Source: an uncultured Erythrobacter sp. (lineage in GTDB: Bacteria > Pseudomonadota > Alphaproteobacteria > Sphingomonadales > Sphingomonadaceae). Taken from it: a stretch of 36,416 nt of DNA. The position numbers were made by a program, and so were the translations under genes. The first letter of the stretch is position 1. Every line of letters starts with the position of its first letter. The stretch is from assembly GCA_913061345.1 (NCBI GenBank), contig CAJXTZ010000015.1, positions 1-36,416 of the forward strand, written 5' to 3'. Below, in pieces: positions 1 to 8,900 of the stretch. The notes under the pieces were generated by a model. That model saw only the letters and a program-made list of their open reading frames with translations. It had not been told where the DNA came from and searched no databases.

Positions 1-40
1 ATCCTCTTCGTCGGCAGCGTCAGATGTGTATAAGAGACAG
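1..40. other. Illumina Nextera adapter remnant (not genomic)
   Basis: Positions 8-40 are identical to the 33-nt Nextera read-1 transposase adapter: the part beginning TCGTCGGCAGCGTC at 8-21, then the 19-base mosaic end ending AAGAGACAG at 40. The seven bases before it (ATCCTCT) match the last seven bases of i5 index S503 as I remember it. The contig therefore begins inside untrimmed library sequence and genomic DNA starts at 41. This also explains why cydA lacks its 5' part. Confidence 0.97.
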
Positions 41-936
41 ACACCGTACTGGCTGCTTACCTCACCACTGCCTTCGTGGTGGGCGGGGTGGGGGCATGGC
101 ACCTGCTGAAGGACCGCGCGAACCTCCACGCGCGCAAGATGTTCTCGATGGCGATGTGGATGGCGGCCATCGTCGCGCCAGTTCAGATCGTGGCGGGTGA
201 CATGCATGGCCTGAATACGATGGAGCACCAGCCGCAAAAGGTAATGGCGATGGAGGGGCATTACGAAAGCCATCCCGATGGTGCGCCGCTTTACCTGTTC
301 GGTATCCCCAACGACAAGGAGCAGCAGCTGGATTACGCCTTTGGCATTCCCAAGCTTTCCAGCCTGATCCTGAAGCATGAGCTGGATGCCCCCCTGGCCG
401 GGCTGGATACCATCGCCGATGACGAGCAACCGCCAGTCTTTATGGTGTTCTGGGCCTTTCGCATCATGGTCGCCATCGGCATGGGCATGATGGCCGTGGG
501 TGTGTGGAGTCTGCTGGCTCGCTGGCGCGGCAAATTGTATGACTGGCGCTGGCTGCACCGCGCCGCCCTGGTAATGGCGCCATCGGGCTTTCTTGCCGTA
601 TTGTGCGGCTGGATCACGACCGAGGTCGGCCGCCAGCCGTACGTGATCTACAACTTCCTACGCACCGCCGATGCCGCCAGTCCGTTGGCCGCGCCTGCTG
701 TTGCGACTTCGCTGTTGGCATTCGTGATCGTCTATTTCGCCGTGTTCGGGGCAGGCGTATGGTATATCCTGCATCTGCTGCGTGTCTCCCCGCATACAGG
801 CGAACTGGGGGCGAAGCGCGGGGACAAGGGGCCGATCCGTACCGCAGGTATCACGCCGGGACTGACGCAAGACCCATCCGATCAAAGCACGCGCGATCTT
901 TCGAGCACCAAGGACGAGCCGGAGGAGGCACCATGA
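41..936 (+). CDS. cydA: Cytochrome bd-type quinol oxidase subunit I, 5' truncated by the contig end
   Basis: This is the C-terminal ~297 residues of the haem-bearing subunit of the bd-type oxidase, an inner-membrane enzyme that oxidises quinol and reduces O2 to water. The open frame begins at the first genomic codon (43), so the real start is missing. Visible landmarks are the quinol-loop segment QKVMAMEGHYES, the FRIM motif (Met codon at 466-468) that aligns with the Arg/Met pair supplying the haem b558 ligand in E. coli, and the family signature GWITTEVGRQPY. The Q-loop is short, as in cyanide-insensitive (CioA) oxidases. A hydrophilic tail of about 40 residues ends the protein. The stop overlaps the cydB start as ATGA, so the two are translationally coupled. 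Confidence 0.95.
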
Positions 937-1934
937 ATATCGACCTAACGATCGTATGGGCCTTCATCATTGCGTTCGCCGTGTTCGCCTACGTGGTGAT
1001 GGACGGGTTCGACCTTGGCATCGGCATTCTCTTTCCTACCTTTGCGCCAGGGCGGGAACGAGACCGGGCGATGAATTCCATTGCACCTGTCTGGGACGGC
1101 AACGAAACATGGCTCGTGCTGGGCGGCGGTGGCCTGCTCGCCGCTTTCCCCCTGGCTTATGCCGTCATTCTGCCCGCCACTTATCCTTTAATTATCGCCA
1201 TGCTGCTGGGCCTAGTCTTCCGCGGCGTGGCGTTCGAATATCGCTGGCGTGATCCTTCGCATCGCGCCTTCTGGGATGGGGCGTTTACTCTGGGCAGCCT
1301 GGTGGCCGCGATGGCGCAGGGGATGACGCTGGGCGCCCTGCTGCAGGGTATCGAGGTGGAGGGCCGTTCCTATGCCGGAAGCTGGTTCGACTGGCTGACG
1401 CCCTATACGCTGCTGACGGGCCTCGGCACCGTGGCGGGTTATACCCTGCTTGGCGCGACCTGGCTGATCTGGAAACTGGATGGCGAGGCGCAGGACCATG
1501 CCCGTAAGCTGGCAAAGCGCGCTGCTTGGGGTACGCTGGCCTTGATGGGTGCGGTGAGCGTCTACAACGTGCTGCTGAATCCCGAATATGCGGAGCGCTG
1601 GCTGAGTGCGCCGGAAATCTATTTCGCCGCGCCTGTGCCGATTTTGACTGCCGTGGTCGCCATCGTGTTGCTGCGTGCGTTGACGGCGGACCGTCACTCC
1701 AAGCCGTTCTGGCTGGCCCTGATGCTGTTCTTTTTCGGCATGGCCGGGCTGGGCGTGACCATCTGGCCGTTCGTGGTGCCGCCCGACGTAACCATCTGGG
1801 ATGCTGCCGCTCCTGCACGCAGCCAGATATTCATGCTGGTTGGCGTGGCCATCACCATGCCCTTGATTATCGCCTACACCGCATGGGCATACTGGGTCTT
1901 TCGCGGAAAGGTGGGGGATCAGGGGTATCATTGA
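933..1934 (+). CDS. cydB: Cytochrome bd-type quinol oxidase subunit II
   Basis: A 333-residue polytopic membrane protein that pairs with CydA in the bd oxidase. The N-terminus holds the family motif DGFDLGIG in the first membrane helix, followed by GNETWLVLGGG. Hydrophobic helices continue to the C-terminus. The length is typical for CydB/CioB. The start ATG at 933 overlaps the cydA stop and is preceded by a GGAGGA ribosome site inside the cydA tail. The stop overlaps the ATG of the next small gene at 1934. The oxidase probably serves low-oxygen or cyanide/NO-stressed respiration, but the promoter lies outside the window, so its regulation cannot be read. Confidence 0.96.
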   Translation: MNIDLTIVWAFIIAFAVFAYVVMDGFDLGIGILFPTFAPGRERDRAMNSIAPVWDGNETWLVLGGGGLLAAFPLAYAVILPATYPLIIAMLLGLVFRGVAFEYRWRDPSHRAFWDGAFTLGSLVAAMAQGMTLGALLQGIEVEGRSYAGSWFDWLTPYTLLTGLGTVAGYTLLGATWLIWKLDGEAQDHARKLAKRAAWGTLALMGAVSVYNVLLNPEYAERWLSAPEIYFAAPVPILTAVVAIVLLRALTADRHSKPFWLALMLFFFGMAGLGVTIWPFVVPPDVTIWDAAAPARSQIFMLVGVAITMPLIIAYTAWAYWVFRGKVGDQGYH

Positions 1935-2095
1935 TGCGTTCAGGTGGCGAAGCGGAACCGCAGTACAATAGGCCTGAGACGGAGGCTTCCGGCCCCCTGT
2001 GGAAGCGTCTGGCGTGGATGGCCACAATCTGGCTGGGCAGCGTTAGCGTGCTGGGCGCGGTGGCCATGGTGATCCGCTGGTGGCTTTCTCCCTAG
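1934..2095 (+). CDS. DUF2474-family small membrane protein (CydX-like oxidase accessory)
   Basis: A 53-residue protein with a charged N-terminus, the motif PLWKRLAWMATIWLGSV, one membrane helix and a WW-containing C-terminus (RWWLSP). This is the pattern of the DUF2474 peptides encoded directly after cioB/cydB in proteobacteria. Its start overlaps the cydB stop (TGATG), so it is the third gene of the operon. By analogy with CydX it may stabilise the oxidase or its haems, but that role is inferred from position and size. It is small enough for automatic annotation to miss. Confidence 0.85.
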   Translation: MRSGGEAEPQYNRPETEASGPLWKRLAWMATIWLGSVSVLGAVAMVIRWWLSP

Positions 2096-2165
2096 AGTTG
2101 GTCCTTTAAATTTAATGTTCGAAGGCCTACCTCCCGCTGCCGATAAGCAACAAGGGGAGCACCGC

Positions 2166-3086
2166 GTGGCAGATAAGCCTGACGAGACGGACCACGACCT
2201 TCAAGATCACAAGTTCTACCACGCCGACATGGAAGCGGGCTTTGCCGATTCCATCGATGACGATACCCCGCAGACCCGCCACCCCGCCTATCGCCTCGCT
2301 TTCCGCGACGAGGATTTTCTCCTGCGCGAAGAACTGCGCCCCATCCGTTTCCAGCTCGAATTGCTGAAACCCACCATGGTGCTGGACGAGGCGCGCGTCG
2401 GCTCCACGTTGGTGATGTATGGCTCTGCCCGCATCCCCCCTCCAGAGGCGACCGAAGAGGCATTGAAACAGGCCGAGAATCTGCCCGAAGACGAGGCGCT
2501 GGTGGTACGCAACCTGGCCAAGAAGGCGAAGTATTATGCCGAGGCCTATCGCCTTTCGCGCATGGTCAGCGAGAAGGCCATCGTCGAGGATGGCAAGCGT
2601 CAGTTCGTGGTGTGTTCGGGCGGCGGTCCTTCGATCATGGAGGCCGCCAATCGCGGAGCCAGCGATGCTGGCGGAGAGAGCATCGGCCTCAATATTATCC
2701 TGCCGCATGAGCAGGCGCCCAATCCCTATGTCACACCTTATCTCTCGCTGAACTTCCATTATTTCGCGCTGAGAAAAATGCACTTTCTGATCCGCGCGCG
2801 TGCCGTTGCGGTGTTTCCCGGCGGGTTTGGTACGTTTGACGAGACGTTCGAGCTTTTAACTCTTATCCAGACGGGCAAGATGAAGCCAATTCCCGTCCTG
2901 CTTTTCGGCAAGGATTTCTGGAACCGTGTGATCAATCTGGAAGCCTTGGCCGAGGAAGGCACAATTTCGAAGAAGGATCTGGATCTCATCACGTGGTGCG
3001 AAACCGCCGAGGAGGGCTGGGAAGCGATCCGCGAATTCTACTGCCTGAAGGAAAATGGCGTGGTGGGCATAGACTGCGAAGATTGA
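2166..3086 (+). CDS. LOG-family Rossmann protein (cytokinin riboside 5'-monophosphate phosphoribohydrolase-like, TIGR00730)
   Basis: A 306-residue cytosolic protein carrying the LOG/lysine-decarboxylase-like signature PGGFGTFDE at about residues 218-226, with SGGGPSIMEAANRG (151-164) and ALRKMHFLIR before it. Family members hydrolyse nucleoside 5'-monophosphates to free base and ribose 5-phosphate. The protein is longer than the ~190-residue plant-type LOG because of an acidic N-terminal extension of about 75 residues. I chose the GTG at 2166 because GGGGAG lies six bases upstream. An in-frame ATG at 2115 has no ribosome site. The physiological substrate here is unknown. The gene stands alone between the oxidase operon and a convergent gene. 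Confidence 0.85.
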   Translation: MADKPDETDHDLQDHKFYHADMEAGFADSIDDDTPQTRHPAYRLAFRDEDFLLREELRPIRFQLELLKPTMVLDEARVGSTLVMYGSARIPPPEATEEALKQAENLPEDEALVVRNLAKKAKYYAEAYRLSRMVSEKAIVEDGKRQFVVCSGGGPSIMEAANRGASDAGGESIGLNIILPHEQAPNPYVTPYLSLNFHYFALRKMHFLIRARAVAVFPGGFGTFDETFELLTLIQTGKMKPIPVLLFGKDFWNRVINLEALAEEGTISKKDLDLITWCETAEEGWEAIREFYCLKENGVVGIDCED

Positions 3087-3226
3087 TCCCTGGCGGCTGG
3101 ACATTTCCGGTCCGAACGGGTCGTTCGCATTGTTCAGAATTCTCGCGGACAGGACTCCGACGCCAACATCACGCCGCCCGCAGTGCAGCGTGACGTGACG
3201 CCGAAGGTTCGTGCGCTCAGGAAATG

Positions 3227-3724
3227 TCAGGAGCGTGCCGGCACCATCGTAACGGCCAGCACGTGCGGATCGAGTTCGCCCGAAGCGATCAAGGTGGCAG
3301 TTTCCTCTGCCACGCGATCGGCCAGCCTTTCAGCTTCCCGCTCGCTGGTGGCGAAGATAATGTTCAGCAATACCGCTTGTCTGCCATCAGTGGAGTGTCG
3401 AGGCGATCCCAGGCCGTGAAGGCGATTGACAGCACGCAGGGCTGCAAGGTCCATCCTGCGGTTGCCGGAATCTTCGAAAATGGAAACCTGTTCGGCTTCC
3501 CCGGTGCCGTTGGCCACGAACCGAACCTTCACCACACCAGACTGGCGAACGCCGCCGGGATAGCTCACCCGGTCGAGTTCTCGTTCAAGCCTATGACTCA
3601 GAGTGGTTACGAAAGCATCGTCACTGGGCTCCACGATGATGTTCCGATCCTGCGCATAATCCTGCGCATAGAGCGGGGTGCCTAACATGGCGGCGGCGAT
3701 TGCAATTGAGACAAGTTTTTTCAT
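3227..3724 (-). CDS. Secreted protein with a TonB C-terminal-like domain
   Basis: A 165-residue protein with a clear Sec signal peptide (MKK, hydrophobic core, cleavage near LYAQ|D) and a C-terminal domain resembling TonB_C. The resembling elements are YPGGVRQSGVVKVRFVANGTG, a following serine/aspartate-rich strand, and LAALRAVNR. There is no proline-rich linker or N-terminal membrane anchor, so it is not a classical TonB energy transducer but a free periplasmic TonB_C-type protein of unknown function, a type common in sphingomonads. A good ribosome site (AAGGA, upstream of 3724) supports the start. It is convergent with the LOG gene. No function beyond the fold can be inferred. Confidence 0.7.
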   Translation of the reverse strand: MKKLVSIAIAAAMLGTPLYAQDYAQDRNIIVEPSDDAFVTTLSHRLERELDRVSYPGGVRQSGVVKVRFVANGTGEAEQVSIFEDSGNRRMDLAALRAVNRLHGLGSPRHSTDGRQAVLLNIIFATSEREAERLADRVAEETATLIASGELDPHVLAVTMVPARS

Positions 3725-4080
3725 TGGATCATCCTTCCTTGGAGTGGATGACCGGCCACAGTTTAAAGCGCGCCCAGCGCGACTTATACGGGCGTGTTTG
3801 ACCTCAGGTCGATCACATCGGTCGGCGACTGCGGCTCGCTCCCGATCAACTGTTTACTTGGCTGAAATTGTGTCAACATTGTGCCATGGGTAAAAATAGA
3901 ACGAATTCTATCGTATAATCCTCCTTTAGTTCTAGGTTAACGTAATAATATTTATATGGGCTTGTCAGTGATTGCTGCTTTGCCAGAAACGTACTCAGAG
4001 TCCACCCAGGCTGGTTCATGCTGTCCCGATTCGGGAATCGAAACCATGGCGACTCGGGAACTACTGGTGACCGGGATGCA
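3725..4080. other. Intergenic region with an AT-rich promoter-like patch
   Basis: About 356 bases separate the thiD stop from the start of the secreted TonB-C protein, both on the minus strand. Positions 3885-3965 are strikingly AT-rich compared with the flanks and include an inverted repeat (ATAGAA-CGAA-TTCTAT region, 3896-3911) and, on the minus strand, a TTGACA hexamer near 3875. This is probably the promoter zone of the gene at 3227-3724. I see no convincing coding sequence; the minus-strand frame 3873-4118 has no ribosome site and no recognisable product. Confidence 0.4.
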
Positions 4081-4833
4081 CTATCGCACCGCCTGATGCC
4101 CCAGCGGTCCATTGCCAAAGCCGAAGCCCGGCGCGCTTTTCATTGCCTCGCGCACGAACAGGCGGCCCCCGGCAATCGCCTCGCCCAGTTCAAGCCCGTG
4201 ACCGAGGCCCGTGGCAATCGCGCTGGAAAGCGTGCAGCCGGTGCCGTGGGTATGCTTGGTAACGATACGCGCATCGCTCCATACCGTGTCCTTTATGTCG
4301 GGCCGCACAAGACGGTCCTCGACCATAGGCCCATCGGCATCGCCGCCCTTGGCCAGATAGGCGATGCCGCGCGCTTTCATTCCCGCTGCGCCCCCCAGCG
4401 CCTTCAATTCGGGAACATTGGGCGTGGTAAGCGTGGCGATTTCCATCAGCCATTCGAACACTGAGATGGTTGCCGCATCCGCCAACACGCTGCCGCTGGT
4501 TGCTACCATCACCGGGTCGAAGACGATGGGTTTGCCCAAATCCTCCAGCCGGTCTGCCACGACTTCGGCGATATCGGCGCTGCCCAGCATGCCGATCTTC
4601 ACCGCGTCCGCACCGATATCTTCAAGGCAGGCGTCGATCTGTGCTGCAACCATATCGGGCGAAAGTGCTTCTACCGCGCGAACCCCTCGCGTGTTTTGCG
4701 CGGTAACGGCGGTGATGGCAGTCATGGCATAGCCGCCCAGCATGGCGATGGTCTTGATGTCGGCCTGTATCCCGGCTCCGCCCGAGCTGTCGGAACCGGC
4801 AATGGCAAGGATACGGGGTGGGCGGGCGCTCAT
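4081..4833 (-). CDS. thiD: Hydroxymethylpyrimidine/phosphomethylpyrimidine kinase
   Basis: A 250-residue ribokinase-fold kinase of thiamine biosynthesis that phosphorylates HMP and then HMP-phosphate to HMP-diphosphate in the cytosol. The family opening AIAGSDSSGGAGIQADIKT, the VTAQNT segment, VFDPVMVATSG, and the C-terminal anion-hole motif THGTGCTLSSAIA are all present. The start at 4833 (MSARPPRIL) places the substrate-binding N-terminus where the family has it; an upstream in-frame start would add 23 unrelated residues. It begins four bases after the glmM stop, so the two genes form an operon, although their pathways are unrelated. No thi-box (TPP riboswitch) is visible upstream. Confidence 0.94.
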   Translation of the reverse strand: MSARPPRILAIAGSDSSGGAGIQADIKTIAMLGGYAMTAITAVTAQNTRGVRAVEALSPDMVAAQIDACLEDIGADAVKIGMLGSADIAEVVADRLEDLGKPIVFDPVMVATSGSVLADAATISVFEWLMEIATLTTPNVPELKALGGAAGMKARGIAYLAKGGDADGPMVEDRLVRPDIKDTVWSDARIVTKHTHGTGCTLSSAIATGLGHGLELGEAIAGGRLFVREAMKSAPGFGFGNGPLGHQAVR

Positions 4834-4837
4834 GCGA

Positions 4838-6175
4838 TTAGATCGCTTCTCGCACCGCGTCGCAAATACTGTCCACCACGCGTTCCACCTGGCTCTCGTC
4901 ATCGCCTTCGGCCATGACGCGGATCAGCGGTTCGGTGCCCGACTTGCGGATCACCAGTCGACCCTTGCCGCCCAGTTCGCCCTTTGCCGCTGCGATAGCG
5001 TCCTTCACGGTTTGCTCTTCCAGAGGGTCGCCGCGTTCATAGCGTACGTTCTTCAAAAGCTGCGGCACGGGATCGAACAGGTGCAACACTTCGCTTGCGG
5101 GCTTTCCCGTGCGTACCAGCGCGGCGAGCACTTGCAGCGCGGCGACCGTGCCGTCTCCGGTGGTGGCATGGTCCAGCAAGATCATGTGGCCCGATTGTTC
5201 CCCGCCGACATTGTAGCCACCTGATTTCATCGCTCCCAGCACATAGCGGTCCCCCACCTTGGTGCGCACCAGTTCCAGCCCCTTGTCAGACATGAAGCGT
5301 TCCAGGCCAAGGTTCGACATGACGGTGGCCACGACGCCGCCGCCCTTCAATCGGCCATCCCTTGCCCAACGGCTGCCGATCAATGCCATGATCTGGTCGC
5401 CATCGACGGTGCGCCCTTTCTCGTCGATCACGATAAGGCGGTCGGCATCTCCATCCAGCGCGATACCGATGTCCGCACCTTCTTCCACGACGCGCTTCTG
5501 TATCGCTTCGAGATGGGTGGAGCCGACCCCGGCATTTATGTTAAGACCATTGGGCGAGACGCCCATGGCGATAACCTCTGCACCCAGTTCCCAGATTACC
5601 GTCGGGGTCACGTCATAGGCTGCGCCATTCGCGCAATCGATCACGATCTTCAGCCCGTCGAGCCGACAATCTTGGGGCAAGGACTGCTTGACGGCGTGGA
5701 TATAGCGTCCGGCCACATCGTCGATCCTGCGCGCCCGGCCTATGGCATCGCCTTCCGCCAGGGTCTGATCTTCGGCCATGGCAGCTTCGATCGCCTCTTC
5801 ATCCTCGTCCGACAGTTTGAAACCATCAGGGCCGAACAGCTTGATGCCGTTGTCGTCGTAGGGGTTGTGACTGGCCGATATCATGACGCCGATATCGGCG
5901 CGCATCTCGCGCGTCAGCATGGCAACCGCAGGCGTGGGCAGGGGGCCGGTCATGATGACATCCATGCCCACGCTGGTGAAACCTGCCACCAGCGCATTTT
6001 CCATCATGTAGCCCGACAGGCGCGTATCCTTGCCGATCACCACGCGGTGCTTGTGCGTACCGCGCTGGAAGTGGATGCCGGCTGCTTGTCCTACCTTCAT
6101 TGCGGTGGCCGCATTCAGCTTCCTGCCATTGGCGCGGCCACGGATGCCGTCTGTGCCGAAATAGGAGCGTGCCAT
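4838..6175 (-). CDS. glmM: Phosphoglucosamine mutase
   Basis: A 445-residue cytosolic enzyme that converts glucosamine 6-phosphate to glucosamine 1-phosphate on the route to UDP-GlcNAc for peptidoglycan and LPS. The N-terminus is [12 protein letters not shown]. The active serine lies in [14 protein letters not shown] at about residue 100, the metal loop is DGDADR, and the C-terminal phosphate-binding loop is [15 protein letters not shown]. Length and motif order match the GlmM family exactly. The start at 6175 has GAGGAAG seven to eight bases upstream; a longer frame adds 45 residues of no family character. It is transcribed with thiD and is divergent from the superoxide dismutase gene across a 176-bp shared promoter region. 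Confidence 0.97.
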   Translation of the reverse strand: MARSYFGTDGIRGRANGRKLNAATAMKVGQAAGIHFQRGTHKHRVVIGKDTRLSGYMMENALVAGFTSVGMDVIMTGPLPTPAVAMLTREMRADIGVMISASHNPYDDNGIKLFGPDGFKLSDEDEEAIEAAMAEDQTLAEGDAIGRARRIDDVAGRYIHAVKQSLPQDCRLDGLKIVIDCANGAAYDVTPTVIWELGAEVIAMGVSPNGLNINAGVGSTHLEAIQKRVVEEGADIGIALDGDADRLIVIDEKGRTVDGDQIMALIGSRWARDGRLKGGGVVATVMSNLGLERFMSDKGLELVRTKVGDRYVLGAMKSGGYNVGGEQSGHMILLDHATTGDGTVAALQVLAALVRTGKPASEVLHLFDPVPQLLKNVRYERGDPLEEQTVKDAIAAAKGELGGKGRLVIRKSGTEPLIRVMAEGDDESQVERVVDSICDAVREAI

Positions 6176-6351
6176 AATCTTCCTCGTGTCTGCCTTTGGG
6201 CTTGCCAACGGGCCATGCCGCCAATCGCGCCTCTTGTCACGGGGGGAGCTGATGGCCATGTCGTCCTCTGCGAATTTAATCCGCAAAGCTGCAACGACCC
6301 GCAGCCTCACGCATTGGTTACATGAAGACCGATAAACAGGAGTATTCGATT

Positions 6352-6963
6352 ATGGCCTTTTCCCTGACACCGCTTCCGTTCGACAAGGAAGCTATTGCCC
6401 CGGCAATCACTGCCGAGACTTTCAGCTATCACCATGGCAAGCACCACCAGGCCTATGTCGACAAGACCAACAAGGCGATCGAGGGCACGGCCCATGCCGA
6501 CAAGTCACTGGAAGAGGTTATCGCGGCCTCGCGCGGCAGCGACCAGGGGCTGTTCAACAATTCCGCGCAGACGTGGAACCACGGGTTCTACTGGCATTCT
6601 CTGACACCCTCCACCAGTGGCCCCTCGGGCGATCTGGCCTCGAAGATTGACGATGCCTTCGGTTCGCTCGATGCGCTGAAGGATGAACTGAAATCCAGGG
6701 GTGCGGGGCACTTCGCCAGCGGCTGGGTGTGGCTGGCCGAAAAGGGCGGAAAGCTTTCCGTCGAAGACAGCCACGATGCCGACACGCTGGCCGATGGCGA
6801 TTTCAACCCGCTGCTGGTGATCGATCTGTGGGAACACGCCTACTACCTTGACCACCAGAATGCGCGTCCGAGCTATCTCGATGCGGTGGTAGACGGACAC
6901 CTGAACTGGGATTTCGCGGCCGACAACCTGTCGCGCGGTAGCACCTGGCAGTATCCCGGCTAA
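6352..6963 (+). CDS. sodB: Superoxide dismutase (Fe/Mn family, probably iron)
   Basis: A 203-residue cytosolic enzyme that dismutates superoxide. Metal ligands are recognisable in TFSYHHGKHHQAYVDK (first His), WNHGFYW (second His) and DLWEHAYYLDHQN (Asp and third His). The spacing and the sequence AQTWNHGFYW favour the iron form. I use the ATG at 6352, with AGGAG eight bases upstream; the frame could start ten codons earlier at 6322 but without a ribosome site. It is monocistronic, followed by a strong intrinsic terminator, and divergent from glmM. Confidence 0.95.
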   Translation: MAFSLTPLPFDKEAIAPAITAETFSYHHGKHHQAYVDKTNKAIEGTAHADKSLEEVIAASRGSDQGLFNNSAQTWNHGFYWHSLTPSTSGPSGDLASKIDDAFGSLDALKDELKSRGAGHFASGWVWLAEKGGKLSVEDSHDADTLADGDFNPLLVIDLWEHAYYLDHQNARPSYLDAVVDGHLNWDFAADNLSRGSTWQYPG

Positions 6964-6988
6964 CCCGGTCGACAATCTGCAAGGATAC

Positions 6989-7023
6989 AGGCCTGCAACC
7001 TCAAGGGGTTGCAGGCCTTTTCC
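6989..7023 (+). terminator. Rho-independent terminator of the superoxide dismutase gene
   Basis: A 12-bp perfect stem (AGGCCTGCAACC at 6989-7000 pairing with GGTTGCAGGCCT at 7007-7018) with a six-base loop is followed by a T run at 7018-7021. It begins 26 bases after the sod stop. Because the stem is symmetrical it may also reduce read-through from the convergent AI-2E permease gene. Confidence 0.9.
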
Positions 7024-7041
7024 TTGAAAAAAGCAATGCCC

Positions 7042-8199
7042 TCAATTCTCGTCCGAAGGATCCAGTACACTGGTTTCGAAAAGCGGCTCTCCAAAAAGGA
7101 AGCCGATCAGATTGGGGCGACCCAGATGATCGACCAGTGCCGTCAGCGTTAGCAAGATCGGCACGGATAGCAGGGCGCCTGTCACCCCCCAGATCCATCC
7201 GAAATAGGACAGGGCAAGCAGGATCAACACCGGATTCATGGTAAAGCGCGCGCCCAGCACAGTGGGCGTCACGACGTTCGCCTCTACCGTGTGAAGTGCC
7301 AGATAGGCAGCTGCCGGTACCAGACCCACGAACACCGCATCTGCCGATCCGATGCCGAACAGGCCCAGCAGAACGACCATCATGAGCGGGCCGACATAGG
7401 GGATGAAGTTGAGCAGCGCAGCCAGGCCGCCCCACATGATCGGAGCCTCCAGCCCCATTATCCAGGCTCCCAGTGCCACGATGATGCCAACGCCTGTATT
7501 GATAAGGCCGACAGTCAGGATATAGGCTGCCACCCTGTCCTGCACCTCGCGAATGGCGCGCGCCGCCCTCAGGCTGGCGCCAACCTGCTGGCGCTCCAGT
7601 AACAGGCGACGGCGAAGACGGATGCGCGCCTCGATCATGAAGAAAGCGAGCAGGAAGGTAAGCAGCACTTCAAGCACGACGGTTGGCGTGGCAAAGGCAA
7701 GTTCTTCCAGCATCGTGGGTCCGGCCAGCACGACCTGCTGGGTTTGCTCGCCCCCGGTCAGTGCCGCCAGCCTTTCGTTCAGTTCTCCCACCCATGCAAA
7801 CGCCACCTGCAGGTCGGAGAAATGCCTCCCGACCTGCTCCGCCATTACCGGAATATCGTCATACAGCGAGACCGCCGGGCCGAGTACTGCGCTGAATGCC
7901 AGGGCAAGGACGGCGAAAAAGGCCAAGAGTGCGAGAATGGAAGCGAGGAAATTGGGCAGCCACGTTGCCAGCTTGTCCGCCAGCGGTGACAGGATGATCG
8001 TTAGGATCAGTGCTGCCACCAGCGGCAGAAACACAACAGAGCCGATCGAGAGGACAAATGGCAGGGCCAGGAACAGGCCGATTGCCATCAGAACGACCAG
8101 GGCCGAAATGAGACGCAGTTCCTGCGCCGCAAACGTCATCCTGCGGCTGCGGCCCCGTGGTTTTTCTGCGCTATCCTCCTCGGCACCCATCGTCTGCAC
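7042..8199 (-). CDS. AI-2E family transporter (PerM/YdiK-type permease)
   Basis: A 385-residue inner-membrane protein of the AI-2E family transporter superfamily. It has a hydrophilic N-terminus, a run of hydrophobic helices from about residue 30 (ALVVLMAIGLFLALPFVLSI), a central soluble segment with an amphipathic stretch (ARIRLRRRLLLERQQ), and the C-terminal conserved block LNFIPYVGPL followed by VVTPTVLGARFTMNPV and SYFGWIWGVTGALLSVP. Family members export small molecules or act as antiporters; only some move AI-2, so the substrate is unknown. The frame opens at a GTG at 8199; an ATG three codons later (8190) is an alternative. It lies downstream of the stress sigma operon on the same strand. 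Confidence 0.88.
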   Translation of the reverse strand: MQTMGAEEDSAEKPRGRSRRMTFAAQELRLISALVVLMAIGLFLALPFVLSIGSVVFLPLVAALILTIILSPLADKLATWLPNFLASILALLAFFAVLALAFSAVLGPAVSLYDDIPVMAEQVGRHFSDLQVAFAWVGELNERLAALTGGEQTQQVVLAGPTMLEELAFATPTVVLEVLLTFLLAFFMIEARIRLRRRLLLERQQVGASLRAARAIREVQDRVAAYILTVGLINTGVGIIVALGAWIMGLEAPIMWGGLAALLNFIPYVGPLMMVVLLGLFGIGSADAVFVGLVPAAAYLALHTVEANVVTPTVLGARFTMNPVLILLALSYFGWIWGVTGALLSVPILLTLTALVDHLGRPNLIGFLFGEPLFETSVLDPSDEN

Positions 8200-8267
8200 T
8201 GACTTTCTCTTGTGGAACCGTTGGCGATACGTTCCCTTGCGTAGTCGCGATCAGGTGGCAGGCCGGG

Positions 8268-8900
8268 TTATTTCCCGGCAGCAGCCTCACCGCGACCGGC
8301 GGCCACTTCGTCAAGCTCCTCGAGGATTGCGCGATGAGCCGAGGGATCGGTAAGCTCACGATCGGGGATGTCGCCATCCTCCATCATGCTGGACAAGGCT
8401 GCACGGGCACGGCCCACACGGCTCTTGATCGTACCTACTGCGCAGCCACAAATATTGGCAGCCTCCTCGTAGGAAAAGCCTCCGGCACCAACCAGCAGCA
8501 ACGCTTCGCGCCGTTCCGGTGGCAAGGTCAGCAACGCACGATGCAGATCCGAAAGGTGCAACGGCTCTTCCTGGCCGGCAGGTGCCGTCAGGATGCGCTC
8601 GGCCACGGTCTCGTCATACTCGCCGCGAAAGCGATTGCGGCGCATGTCTGTAAGGTAGGCATTGCGCAGAATTACGAATGTCCATGCTCGCATGGATGTG
8701 CCCGGTTCGAAACGTTCCTGTGCGGCCCATGCCTTCAGCAGAGCTTCCTGGACAAGATCGTCGGCCATGTCGGGGCGACCGCAAAGACCGCGCGCGAAAG
8801 CGCGTAGATGCGGGACGACTTCGGTCAGCTCGCGTTTGAAATCGCGTTTGTCCTCGGCGCTGCGCTCAGGCAGCTCGCGTTTTTTCTGATCCTTGCTCAT
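8268..8900 (-). CDS. ecfG: General-stress ECF sigma factor, EcfG type (ECF15)
   Basis: A 210-residue RNA polymerase sigma factor. Region 2 is visible at about residues 30-95 (LRAFARGLCGRPDMADDLVQEALLKAW, then FVILRNAYLTDMRRNRFR) and region 4 at about 125-175 (LPPERREALLLVGAGGFSYEEAA with the helix-turn-helix CAVGTIKSRVGRAR). This is the alphaproteobacterial EcfG pattern, which turns on the general stress regulon when its anti-sigma NepR is titrated by phosphorylated PhyR. It overlaps the small upstream nepR gene as ATGA. The operon has its own consensus EcfG promoter at 9182-9206, implying autoregulation. Confidence 0.93.
   Translation of the reverse strand: MSKDQKKRELPERSAEDKRDFKRELTEVVPHLRAFARGLCGRPDMADDLVQEALLKAWAAQERFEPGTSMRAWTFVILRNAYLTDMRRNRFRGEYDETVAERILTAPAGQEEPLHLSDLHRALLTLPPERREALLLVGAGGFSYEEAANICGCAVGTIKSRVGRARAALSSMMEDGDIPDRELTDPSAHRAILEELDEVAAGRGEAAAGK

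Noticed and set aside
4029..4057. Hairpin-like TCCCGA/TCGGGA repeats near 4030, considered as a tRNA or terminator
   Set aside because: There is no T arm, no acceptor pairing and no T run. The repeat is short and sits beside the thiD 3' end by chance.
3873..4118. 81-residue minus-strand frame between thiD and the secreted TonB-C gene
   Set aside because: It crosses the AT-rich promoter-like patch, has no ribosome site and matches no family pattern.
8213..8236. GGAAC...GTTCC pair upstream of the AI-2E gene as an EcfG promoter
   Set aside because: The distance from GGAAC to a GTT element is about 12 bases in either direction, too short for EcfG.
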